Origin: Cyrtodaria siliqua
Lineage: Eukaryota; Mollusca; Bivalvia; Adapedonta; Hiatellidae
Direction: 5' to 3'
NCBI GenBank assembly: GCA_037043455.1
Contig: JAWPHD010001143.1
Coordinates: 186,001 to 250,000 of the forward strand
Length of the DNA: 64,000 nucleotides
The position numbers and the translations under genes are program-made. The notes under the pieces are model-generated. The model saw only the letters and a program-made list of their open reading frames with translations, had not been told where the DNA came from and made no database searches. Below are positions 12,318 to 24,304 of the stretch, piece after piece. Positions within the stretch are counted from its first letter, which is position 1, and every line of letters starts with the position of its first letter.

Positions 12318-12412
12318 GAGGATAAGCCTGGCACGTTCGTTCCTGTTAGGCGCCATATAACCTTTCATGTGTTGCTGCGCCTTAAAACACAAATCAATTC
12401 AATTAACTTTTT
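12318..12412 (-). mobile_element. SINE 3'-end fragment
   Basis: The plus strand shows GGCGCCATATAACCTTTCATG and an AATTCAATT-type tail. On the other strand this reads CAACACATGAAAGGTTATATG, which resembles the SINE body at 9,745-9,775 and 44,225-44,265. Its right-arm copy is near 36,650-36,745. Confidence 0.5.
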
Positions 12413-14884
12413 TAAACAGTAGTCGAATGTGAGTATGCATACAGGAGAGAAGCCATATAAGCTACATACATTAAGATATTAGGCGATGTGAGAGATGTAG
12501 AGATGTTTCTATTGTCCTTTAATTTTCCGAATATGCCTAGTTGCTCATTTTAGCAAAGTAGAAGTTACTAGTGCCTAATTAACTGCTATACCAGCCGCAA
12601 TTACGCATTAATCGTGGATATGAATGTGTATGCTATTTGTTTAATTCATATTTCCTAAGCAGTTACTACTTCCTAATTAGAAGTAGAAGTTACTAGTGCC
12701 TAGGATTTAACTGAAATATTAGCCGATACATTGAGTGTACAGGAGAAATACCATATTATACCATTTAACGAAATGAAAACTTAATATATGTGACTTATTT
12801 GGATTTTATCCTGCATGAATACACACATTCGCCTAATGTTTAAACTAATTACATTTAAAGGGTGTTAGATACATCTCGCACATCGCCTAGACATTACCAC
12901 TTACTATTTTTAAAAAAAACACTGTCTTTTAGCTTAATTATCACCTCTTCCTTCTATAATGTACCAGTCGGTTTATTTGCAAGAACACGATTTATTAATT
13001 ACATATGAAATGATGAATACTATTGGTATATTATTTGTTATCTTATCAAACCATGTACAAATGCACAGGGAATCTGCATATAATATAAGAAAAATGTTCG
13101 TGTGGTGTGTGTGTTGTGGGGGTTGCGGGAAGGGACATACTCTACCCACCCCTTTCAGATTAGGGGAGAGGTGCTGTCCCCGCCGTTCCTAATTATAGAT
13201 ACTGCACACGGTCTAGTCTAATAGCATGGCAGCGTCGTTTCCGAGGAAAGCTCCACGGACCTTTCGGCGTATTAACACAGAAATTCAAAGAGATATGTCA
13301 TGAGCATATATAAGGTATGACTCTTCCTACATGGGACTGGTCTAAGTCTTAACATTTCCTTCGAAGGATGGCATAAGATTCACAGTACCTTGCCCGAATA
13401 ATGAAAGGTCATTTGCCCAAAACCTTCACTTGGAAAAAAACATTGCTTGCAATTGTTAGAGTAAGCGAAATGACAAGTGTGCGTACACACTGGTGAGAAA
13501 CCGTTTAAGGTACAATATCAGAGCTTATGAATATGTCGTCCCTTTCGCGTATCAATAAATTCACCTAAGCAGTTTATTATGTCCCTCAGGACTGTACTGA
13601 CGCTAGCTGTGTTGATATTGTCCTTGAGGACAGTACTCAACCCAGAGAAGCTGGCAGGTGATATTTTCACAGAGATTAGTATTGATTGTATCCGTTTATT
13701 GTTCCGCTGAGGACAGTACTGACACGCGATTTAAAAGAACCTTATTACATTAAAGCAGACCATTTTTAAAAATAAAAACGTCCTTTAGTTTAAATACCAC
13801 CCATTTGTTCTGTCATTATAAAGTACCAGTAGCTTTATATGCAAGAACATGATGTCTTAGTACAATGTGACTTGATTAATACTTTTGGTATATTCTAGCA
13901 GCGAGAATCGTAGCTTTTATGGTGCGTACCTACAACATAGTTACTGTGATGCCCTTTTAGAATAAGTAGGTATCAGGGTCGACCTTATCAAGACAGGTTC
14001 ATGAAGAAATCAAGATATTCATGCATAAACAGCCGCCATACAGCAATAGATTAAACGTTAACAACCAAGCGTGCATGCATAAAACGCACCATAGAGAAGA
14101 ATACCTCATCGATCTATACATTTTCGTACGACTAGTTCATGTTTTTCAGGTGAATATCTCTGGAATTTTTACATTTCGACATATCTCGCGCTGACACGTA
14201 TTCTGTGTTTTGAAACTTGAACACGAACACAGCTAACACAAATCGACAACGTTAACAGGGAAACGTCAGATATGTGAGTAGTTTGAGTTTCCAAATACGG
14301 AACAAGACGAGGTGCGGGGAATATTCTCTGTCCACCCGTCTCAGGTTATGGGGAGAGGTGCTAGCCTACTGCTATTTTTTTTTAAACTACACACATTCAT
14401 TTCCGACTATCATGACAGCCTGGTTTCCGAGGAAGGCTTTGCTGGCATGTTGTCACTGATTAACACAGAATTTCAGCAAAATATGTAAGGAGCATAATTA
14501 TATAGGGTGTGGCCCATCCTGTACATGGGCCTGTTCAACGGCTTAACATCCCCTTCGAAGGATGGCAGTTTCACAGTACATGTACCTTGCCCGAATAAAG
14601 AACGGTCATTCATCAAAAGCACTTATTTGGGAAAAAACATTGCTTGCAAACAGGTAGGGTAAACGAAAAGACAAGTATGCATACACACTGGTGAGAAACC
14701 GTTTAAGGATATGACTATATTGTCCCTTTTGTGTTTCAGGGAAGTGACCTAAGCAATTTATTTTGTCTTTCAAGACTTTACTGACGCTAATTCTTGAAAT
14801 TGTCCTTGAGAACAGTACAAATGCGATGGAAGCTAGTAGGTGATATTTTCGTAAAGTTTAGTAGTACTCACTGTATTTGTTTTA

Positions 14885-17800
14885 GGACAGGGCTAACGCT
14901 AGCCGGCGATATTGCCCCGAAGGACAGTACTAACGGTAGCTGTTGATAATACCTCTGAGGACAGTACTAACGCTAGCTGTTGACATTGCCCCTGAGGACA
15001 GTACTAACACCAGCTGTTGGCAATTAGGACAGTACTATCGCTAGCTGTTGATATTGCCCCTTAAGATAGAACTAACCCTAGCTGTTGATATTGCCCCTGA
15101 GGACAGTACTAACACCAGCTGTTGGCAATTAGGACAGTACTATCGCTAGCTGTTGATATTGCCCCTAGGGACGATACTAAAACTACCTGTTGATATGGCC
15201 CCAGAAGACAATACTAACGCCAGCTGATACTGCACTGTAAGATAGTACTAAAAGTAAGTATAACCTTAGCTGTTGATAATGTCCCTTAGAACAATATTAA
15301 CGCTAGATGTTGATATGGCCCTTAGAACAGTAATAACGCTGGCTGTTGATATGTCCCTTGAGGACAGTACTAATTCTAGCTGTTTATATTGCCCCTTAGG
15401 ACATTACTAAGCTGTTGATATTGCCCCTGAGGACAGTAATAACGCCAGCTGTTGATATTGCCCCTTAAGATAGTACGAACGCTAGCTGTTGATATTGCCC
15501 CTAGGAGGAACAGTACTAACGTCAGCTGTTGATATTGCCCCTTCAGATAGAACTAACCCTAGCTGTTGATATTGCCCCTGAGGACAGTAATAACGCCAGC
15601 TGTTGATATTGCCCCTTAAGATAGTACTAACGCCAGCTGTTGATATTTCCCATTAGGATAGTCCTAAACCTAGCCGTTGATATTACCCCTTAGAATAACG
15701 CTAGCTGTTGATATGGCCCCTGAGATAGTACTAATTCTAGGTGTTGGTATTGCCCCTAAGGACATTATTAAGCTGTTGATATCGCCCCTGAGGAGAGTAC
15801 TAAACGTAGCTGTTGATATTGCCCCTAAGAACAGTAATAACGCTAGCTGTTAATATGGACCCTGAGGACTTTACTATTGCCAGCTGCTGATATTGCCCCT
15901 AGGGACAGGAGTAAAATAGCTGTTGATATGGCCCCATAGGACAGTATTAACGTCAGCTGTTGATATTGCCCCTTAAGATAGAACTAACCCTAGTTGTTGA
16001 TATTGCCCCTGAGGACAGTAATAAACCTAGGTGTTGATATAGCCCGAGGACAGTACTATCGCTAGCTATTGATACTGCCCCTAGGGACGGTACTAAAACT
16101 AGCTGTTGATATGGCCCCAGAGGACAGTACTAAATCTAGCTGTTTATATGGCATCTGAGGACAGTAATAACGCCAGCTGCTGATATTGCCCCTAAGGACA
16201 GTACTAACGGCAGCTATTGACCGATAGGACAGTACAATCGCTAGTTGCCGATATTGCCCCTTAGGACAGTACTAAACTAGCAGTCGATATGGCCCCAGAG
16301 GACAGTACTACGTCAGCTGTTGATATAGCCCCTTAAGATAGAACTAACCCTAGCTGTTGATATTGTCCCTGAGGACAGTAATAAACCTAGCTGTTGATAT
16401 AGCCCCTGAGGACAGCATTAACGCCAGCTGTTGATATTGGCCCTTAGGACAGTACTATCGCTAGCTGTTGATACTGCCCCTAGGGACGGTACTAAAACTA
16501 GCTGTTGATATGGCCCCAGAGGACAGTACTAAACCTAGCTGTTCATATGGCGTCTGAGGACAGTACTAACGCCAACTGCTGATATTGCCCCTAAGGACAG
16601 TACTTACGCCAGCTATTGATATTGACCGATAGCACATTGCTATCGATAGCTCCTGATATTGCACCTTAGGACAGTACTAAATCTAGCAGTTGATATGGCC
16701 ACAGAGGACAGTACTAACGCTAGCTGTTGAAATTGCCCCTTAGGATAGTACTATCGCTAGATTTAGATAATATCCCTATGTATGTTTAAACGCTGGCTGT
16801 TGATATTCCCATGAGGTCAGTTCTGACGCTAGCTGTTGATATGAGGACAGTACTAATGACAGCTGTTGATATTGGCCCTGAGGACACTACTTACGCCAGA
16901 TGCTGATATTGTCCCTAAGGACAGTACTAACGTTGGCTGTTGATATGGCCCCAGAGGACAGTACTAACGCCAGCTGTTGATATAGCCCGAGGACAGTACT
17001 ATCGCTAGCTGTTCATACTGCCCCTACGGACGGTACTAAAACTAGCTGTTGATATGGCCCAAGAGGACAGTACTAAACCTAGCTGTTTATATGGCAACTG
17101 AGGACAGTACTAACGCCAGCTGCTGATATTGCCCCTAAGGACAGTACTAACGCCAGCTATTGGCCGATAGGACAGTACTATCGCTACCTGACGATATTGC
17201 CCCTTAGGACAGTACTTAAACTAGCAGTTGATATGGCCTCAGAGGACAGTACTACGTCAGCTGTTGATATAGCCCCTTAAGATAGAACTAACCCTAGCTG
17301 TTGATATTGCCCCTGAGGACAGTTATAAACCTAGCTGTTGATATAGCCCCTGAGGACAGCACTAACGCCAGCTGTTGATATTGGTCCTTAGGACAGTACT
17401 ATCGCTAGCTGTTGATACTGCTCCTAGGGACGGTACTAAAACTAGCTGTTGATATGGCCCAGAGGACAGTACTAAACCTAGCTGTTTATATGGCGTGTGA
17501 GGACAGTACTAACGCCAACTGCTGATATTGCCCCTAAGGACAGTACTAACGCCAGCTATTGATATTGACCGATAGGACAGTACTATCGCTAGCTGCTGAT
17601 ATTGCCCCATAGGACAGTACTACATCTAGCAGTTGATATGGCAACAGAGGACAGTACTAACGCCAGCTGTTGATATTACCCCTTAGGATAGTACTATCGC
17701 TAAATTTAGATAATATCCCTATGGATGTTTAAACGCTGGATGTTGATATTCCCATGAGGTCAGTTCTTACGCTAGCTGTTGATATTGCTCATGAGGACAG

Positions 17801-20008
17801 TACTAATACTAGCTGATGGTGTTGGCCCTAAGGAAACTACTTACGACAGTTGTTGACATTGCCCATTATGACAGTACTAACGACAGCTGTTGATATTGGC
17901 CCTCAGGACACTATTTACGTAATCTATTGATATTGCCCCTAAGAACAGTACTAACGTTGGCTGTTGATATGGCCCCTGAGGACAGTATTATCGCTAGCTG
18001 TTGATACTGCCCCTAGGGACTGTACTAAAACTAGCTGTTGATATGGCCTCTGAGAACAGTACTAACGCCGGCTGCTGATATTGCCCCTAAGGACAGTACT
18101 AACGCCAGCTATTGACCGATAGGATAGTACTATCGCTAGCTGCCGATATTGCCCCTTAGGACAGTACTAAAACTAGCAGTTTATTTGGCCCCAGAGGACA
18201 GTACTACGTCAGCTGTTGATATAGCCCCTTGAGATAGATTAACCCTAGCTGTTGGTATTGCCTCTGAGGACAGTAATAAACCTAGCTGTTGATATAGCCC
18301 CTGAGGACAGCACTAACGCCAGCTGTTCATATTGGCCCTTAGGACAGTACTATCGCTAGCTGTTGATACTGCCCCTATGGACGGTTCTTAAACTAGCTGT
18401 TGATATGGCCCCAGAGGACAGTACTAAACCTAGCTGTTGATATGGCCCCAGAGGACAGTACTAACATCAACTGTTGATATTGCCCCTTAAGATAGTACTA
18501 ACGCTAGCTGTTAATATTGTCCCTGAGGACAATACCAAAACTAGATGTCGATATGGCCCCTGCGAGCAGTACTATCGCCAGCTGTTAATTTTGCTCCTAA
18601 GGACAGTACTAAATCTAGCTGTTGATATGACCCATGAAGACAGTACTAACGCCCACTGTTGATATTGGCCCTTATGACAGTACTATCGTTAGCTGTTGAT
18701 ATTGCCCCTAGTCAAAGTACTAAAACATTCTAGCTGTTGATATTGCCCTTCGGACAGTAATAACGCTAGCTGTTGATATGGCCCCTCAGAACAATAATAA
18801 CGCTAGCTGTTTATATGGCCCCTGTGGACAGTACTAACGCCAGCTGTTAATTTTGCCCCTAAGGACAGTACTATCATCAACTGTTGATATTGCCCCTTAA
18901 GATAGTACTAACGCTAGCTGTTAATATTGTCCCTGAGGACAATACCAAAACTAGCTGTTGATATGGCCCATGAGGACAGTACTAACGCCAGCTGTTGATA
19001 TTGCCCCTTAGAACAGTAATAACGCCAGCTGTTGATATTGCCCCTTAGAACAGTAATAAGGCTAGCTGTTGATATGGCCCCTAAGAACAATAATAACGCT
19101 AGCTGCTGATATGGCCCCTGAAGACAGTACTATCGCCAGCTGCTGTTAATTTTGCCCCTAAGGACAGTACTAAATCTAGCTGTTGATATGGCCCATGAAG
19201 ACAGTACTAACGCCAGCTGTTGATATTGGCCCTTATGACAGTACTAGCGTTAGCTGTTGATATTGCCCCTAGTCACAGTACTAAAACATTCTAGCTGTTC
19301 ATATTGCCCTTTAGGACATTACTAAGATGTTGATATTGCCCCTGAGGACAGCATTAAACGTAGATGTTGATATTGCCACTAAGAAGAGTAACAACTCTAG
19401 CTGTTGATAATGGCCCCTGAGGACAGTAGTATCGCCACCTGTTGATATTGCCCCTAGGGACAGTAATAACGCTAGCTGTTGATATGGCCGCAGATGACAG
19501 TACTAACATCAGCTGTTGATATTGCCCCTTAAGATAGTACTAACGCTAGCTGTTAATATTGCCCCTGAGGACAATACTAAACCTAGCTATTGATATGGCA
19601 CATGAGGACAGTACTAACGCCAGCCTTTGATATTGCCCCTTAAGGTAGTACTAACGATAGCTGCTGATATTGCCCCTGAGGACAGTACTAAACCTAGCTG
19701 TTGATATGGTCCATGAGATGGCCCGTGAGGACAGTACTATCGCTTGCTGTTGATATTGCCCCTAGCGACAGTACTAAAACTAGCTGTTGATATGGTCCCA
19801 TAGGACAGTATTAACGCCAGTTGTTGATATTGCCCCTTAAGATAGTACTAACCCTAGCTTTTGATATGGCCCCTGAGGACAGTAATAAAGCTGATGTTGA
19901 TATGGCCCCTGAGGACAGTACTAATGACAACTGTTGATATTGGCCCTTAGGACAGTACTATCGCTAGCTGTTGATACTGCCCCTAGGAACGGTACTAAAA
20001 CTAGCTGG
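14885..20008 (+). repeat. Satellite A, forward array (37-bp unit)
   Basis: The tandem unit is 37 bp. It starts CTGTTGATATTGCCCC and contains GGACAGTACTAACGC, then TAG/CAG before the next unit. Variants include ATTGCCCC versus ATGGCCCC and GGACAGTAC versus AGATAGTAC. There are roughly 135 monomers. Higher-order structure is visible: the variant GATACTGCCCCTAGGGACGG recurs near 16,071, 16,470, 17,014 (first base C), 17,414, 18,003, 18,365 and 19,973, with paired spacings of about 400 bp inside a longer period of about 944-990 bp. No coding function. Confidence 0.95.
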
Positions 20009-20256
20009 ATTTTTTGGAGTTAACTAGATAAACCGTTAAAAATATCTAGATAGTTATGTAGCTACCTAGTGACAAAAATAGAATACCACCATTCTGGTGA
20101 TACTTAAATAACTCGTGTATTTATAAAGCACAAATACAATTATTCACTTGTGTACGTAATACGGGTGGTGAGTACATGCACCGCACTTGGACCACATGTG
20201 TCCCTAATATGTTTTTTCCAATGAATTAGACACGTGTCCTTAATTCGACCGAATTA
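20009..20256. other. Non-repeat flank after satellite A
   Basis: The array stops abruptly at about 20,008. No gene was recognised before the MITE. Confidence 0.5.
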
Positions 20257-20536
20257 CATTACGCGGTCCGAGTATTAACTTGCATACCCATCTAACCCCT
20301 TCTCCAAGAAGTGAAAGCGGGGTTGGCTGGGGTATGAAATAAAACCTTAATTTTGGCTTTAAAAAGGTTTATATTGTAAAATTAAAACATTTAATAGGTA
20401 ATTGTAAACAGGTTATCGCGTTATTTCAGTAAAACATGTTTTTAAACGTGTTTTATTGTCAAAAATATCCGTTATAAAATCCTGCTAATATAAGCTTTCC
20501 CATCGCGTACTGGTATTAAGGCGGGACCACGTAATG
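20257..20536. mobile_element. MITE-1, copy 2
   Basis: The ends are CATTACGCGGTCC and GGACCACGTAATG. The interior is collinear with the copy at 8623-8895 (AACAGGTTATCGCG, AAATATCCGTTATAAAATCC, AAGCTTTCCCATCGCG). Confidence 0.75.
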
Positions 20537-20861
20537 AGGGACACGTGTGCGTAATTCGGTCTGGCTCAAATACGGTTCCACAGACCACTTTGTATAGCAC
20601 TATCGGTTAAGAATGTCTTCATTTCCTTATGTTGGTATCATTGGTATGTCTGATGCTTGGTGGTATTATATATGTCCTACTACAGTTATATGTTGCCTTT
20701 CACTTATAGAGATATAATTCATTAATTGTCAATTAGAAGCCATGTCTCATTACTTTCCCGATTACAGAAAAAGTAGTCTCTGGTTCAAGAATCAATAACA
20801 TTGTGATTAAACATGAATGTTGTATTTAATTATTTATTTAGTTTTATTTATCTTTATGTAT

Positions 20862-21032
20862 GTATATATGAAAGTATGTATGTGTGAAAGTATGTATGTG
20901 TGTGTGTATGTGTGTATGTATGTATGTGCGTATGTGTGTGTGTGTGTGTGTGTGCGCGTGTGTGCGTGCGTGCGTTCGTGCGTGCGTGAGTACGTGCGTA
21001 AGTGCGTTCGTGCGTAAGTGCGTGCGTGCGTA
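20862..21032. repeat. TGTA/TGTG/TGCG microsatellite
   Basis: Interrupted TG-rich tetranucleotide repeats. The adjacent 20,537-20,860 and 21,033-21,590 show no gene. Confidence 0.9.
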
Positions 21033-21589
21033 CTTCTATGTCTCAGCGTAGTTACGGGTCTGACGCAAGGTTATTTATTTGATCTTTGGAGATTGGAGCC
21101 CGATATTTATATTTAGATACCGGCGGTACATTTTCAATTGCTTTGGTTTTCTATACTTAATTTTCGATTCGGTGGTCCCACTACTCCGGTCGATAAAAGG
21201 CTATGGGTATTGTTTAACCACTCATAGGATATGTTGTCTGCTTTTTAATTGAGTCTTTCGGCTGTTACTTTTGATACGCAGGCTTCATAACCGCTGAAGC
21301 AACTAAATTCCATTTTGTTTTTTTGCTCTTTGGGGCATACAGTTGTTAGATACTGGGACGGTTAAACGTATATACTATTGTTTTATGAATATTAAGTTCT
21401 GCTATACCCGGCACTAGGATGAGTGAGCGGTAGCTAGCATATTTCACTACTGTCCATGAACAATCAAACTGAGACAGCAATATTGCATATGTATCGTGTT
21501 CTGTCGTTTCGAAAGGTCTACTCTCATACTCTTTTAAGTTACATAACGCAGCAGTCGCATACATGCATCGACCATGACAATGCATTGTG

Positions 21590-24215
21590 TGATGGTATTA
21601 TCACACATAATGTGTACAGGTCACATATTGCGTATTGAATTTGACGTATTATATGAATACTCATATTCACCTACTGTTTAAAAATAAATTTCTGTATACC
21701 GAATTTAGTTCAGTAAAAGGTATTAGTGCATAATTCCCTCCTGTACCAGACGATGCATATCAGTTTATAAAAGAAATAGGATGGCTCTGTCATCCGTTAA
21801 TTTCTTTTTAAAACAGTAGTCAAATGTGAGTATACATACAGAGGAGAAGCCGTATAAGCGACAAAAGTTAAGATATTCAGTTATTTTTCGATTAAAAATA
21901 TTTAGTGATAATGTCTAGGTGATGAGAGAGATGTATATATTGTCCTTTAAGTTTCCGCATAGCACTAGTTACTCATTTTAGTAAAGTATAAGTTATTTCT
22001 GCCTAATTGACTCCTATACCACCCGATGTATATGTGTATACAGGAGAAATACCATTTTCTGATTAGCATCGATATGAGTATATATGTCCATGGTTTTATG
22101 TACTAAATAATGCTTGATAAGAACTTTTTTTCTAATTGTACTACCCATTACCCATTAATCGTGGATATGTATGTGTATGCCCTTTTTGACGTGTGTGAAG
22201 TTAATTCGTATTTCCAACGAAGTTACTACTTTCTAATTAGAAGATACTAGCGCATTGGAATCAACTGCTATATAAGCCGATAAATATGAATATAAAGGAG
22301 AAATAATATATTCTATCATTTAACGAAAGAAAAACGTAATACATGTGACTTAGTTGGCTTTTCTCCTGCATGAATACACACAATCGCCTACTGTTTAAAA
22401 TAATTATAGGTAACGGATGCTAGAGACAACTCTCACATCGCCTAGACAATATCACTTACTGTTTTTAAAAACAAAAGAGTCATTTAGCTTAATTATAACC
22501 TCTTTCTTCTATAATATACCTGTCGGTTTATTTCGAAGAACGTGATTTCTTAAGTACATGTGAATTCACGAAATCAAACCACGTACACGTGCATTGGGAA
22601 TCAACACGTAATATAAGCAAAATATTCATGCAGGGTATATGAGGATGGAGAGGGGCATACTCTGCCCATCCTTTTCAGATTAGGGGGAGAGGTGCTGACC
22701 CAGTCAGTTCCTATTTTTTGATACTGCACGTACTTAAATCCAATTATCATGACAACGTCGTTTCCAAGGAAAGCTCAACGTGTATTTTGCGTCACTGAGT
22801 AATACATAATTTCATCAAGATCTATAATGAGCAAATACATCCTGTACATGGGACTGTTCAACGGCTTAAAATCTCCATCGAATGAGGGCACACGTTTCAC
22901 AGTACCTTGCCGTAATAATTAACGGTCAACTAAAGCTCTCATTTACAAAAAAACATAAAGGTAGGGTAAACGAAAAGACAACTATGCATACACATACATA
23001 CTGGTGAGAAACCGTTTAATACTAAATATCACAAATTATGAATATATTGTCCCTTTCGCGTATCAAGGAAGTGACCTAATTAGTTTAATTAACCGTTCAG
23101 GAGTTTACTGACGCTAGCTGTTGATATTGTCTTTAAGTACAGTACTGGAGCAATGGAAACTAGTAGGTGATATTTTCGCAGAGTTTAGTATTAACCGTAT
23201 CCGATTTTTTTTTTACTGAGGACAGTACTGACACATGATTTAAAAGAATACAATTATTATATTAAAGCAGATCATTAAAAACAAACTGCCGCTTAATTGC
23301 CCTACTTTCTTCTGGCTTTATAAACTACCAGCAGGTTTATGTTTGCATAAAAGCATTTTATTTTTTACTTAAATATTGTGACTTGCGGAATACTCTTGTT
23401 ATATTCTTAGTGATATTATCCAAGCATGTTCACATGTACAGGTGATCAACACAAACATTGAGCAAACTATTCGGGAAAGGTGGGTGAATGCAGGTGGGGG
23501 TGGGGGGCGGGGGGGTGGAATACTCTGCCCATCACTCTCGGATTTCATGTGCGGCATACACACTGGTGAGAAACCGTTTAAGATTAAATATTACAGGTTA
23601 AATATCTGTTGATATTGTCCTAGAGCACAGTAATGAGCGATGGAAGCTAGCAGGTGATATTATTGCAGAGTTTAGTACTGACTGTATCCTTTTTTTTTGC
23701 CCTGAGGACAGTATTGTCACATGATCTAAAACAATATAATTAGTATATTAAAGCTGATCATTATTATATTAAAGCTGATCATATAAAATAGCCTATTGCT
23801 TAATAGCATACCTTTCTTCTGGCTTTATAAGTTACCAGTAGGTTTTTATGCAAGCATTTGATCTCTTAAGTAAAGTGTGACTTGGTGAATATTATTGTTA
23901 TATTCTTAGTTCTTATTATTGTTAACCCTTTTGTGTTTGTGATGTAGTTTGCATTTATTATTACTTTTGTTTTCTTGTTTGTCTGTTTGCGTGTTTTGGG
24001 GTTTACTGTGTTCTGTGAAAGCTGCAATTCCTATTCGATTTCTATACCTATTTCTATTATTCCAAGCATGTTCACATGTATAGGTGATTCACACATTAAG
24101 TAAGCAAAATATTCGGGTTTGTTGTGGGAGGGTGGAGGAATATACTCTGCCCACTATTCTCAGATTAGGGAATAGAGGCAGCATACTCGTACACACTGGT
24201 GAGAAACCGTTTAAA
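21590..24215 (+). pseudogene. C2H2 zinc-finger relic module, middle copy
   Basis: This is paralogous to 11,770-14,710 and more diverged from it than the right arm is. Linker relics: HTEEKPYK at 21835-21858, HAGEKPTK on the minus strand at 22349-22372, HTGEKPFN at 22997-23020, and HTGEKPFK at 23559-23582 and 24192-24215. A finger-like body starts at Cys 22,908 (CRNN, then a stop). Shared landmarks include AGGGGGAGAGGTGCTG (22,682), CATGACAACGTCGTTTCC, and isolated 37-bp-like monomers at 23,115 and 23,603. The coding frame is broken throughout. It runs straight into satellite B, as the left module runs into satellite A. Confidence 0.6.
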
Positions 24216-24267
24216 GATTAAATATCACAGGTTTTGAATATATCACTTTCGAAAGTAGTAAGATTAT

Positions 24268-24304
24268 CTGTCGACATTGCCCCAGAGGACAGTATAAACG
24301 ACAT
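24268..24304 (+). repeat. Transitional A/B satellite monomer
   Basis: The first 37-bp monomer at the edge of satellite B reads CTGTCGACATTGCCCC, then GAGGACAGTATAAACGAC. It has the A-type ATTGCCCC and GGACAGTA, but is followed directly by B-type units beginning CTGTCAATAAGGTCC. Confidence 0.7.

Larger units (their letters stand above)
11885..14710 (+). pseudogene. C2H2 zinc-finger relic module, left arm
   Basis: Codons for the conserved C2H2 inter-finger linker occur repeatedly: HTGEKPYK at 11908-11931 and 12438-12461, HTGEKPFK at 13486-13509 and 14684-14707, and on the minus strand HAG*NPNK at 12794-12817. Upstream of the two HTGEKPFK sites are finger-like bodies starting at 13391 and 14588. 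These read CPNNERSF or CPNKERSF with the aromatic at position 8 and Leu at position 14 after the first Cys, as in C2H2 fingers. The second Cys is Asn or Lys, and the first zinc His is misplaced by an A-run length change. Stops and frame changes lie between these islands, so no protein is made. Neighbouring blocks (GGGGAGAGGTGCT, CATGACAGC, AACACAGAATTTCA) are also shared between units. The source gene is not identified. Confidence 0.6.
9493..15600 (+). repeat. Left arm of the giant inverted repeat
   Basis: From about 9493 this segment matches, in reverse complement, 32,150-39,610. The match covers the SINE, the foldback, the two microsatellites, the zinc-finger relics and the first part of satellite A. 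Inspected blocks differ only by scattered substitutions and small indels. The left arm has about 1.24 kb (12,527-13,766) that the right arm lacks, and the right arm has about 2.7 kb of satellite A that the left lacks at the equivalent place. The arms are thus related but clearly diverged, not a simple mirrored assembly. Confidence 0.9.

Noticed and set aside
14274..14459. 61-codon frame conserved in both arms (also 35,833-36,018 minus)
   Set aside because: Conserved only because the arms are duplicates; no motif, and the diverged paralogue at 22.7 kb does not keep the frame.
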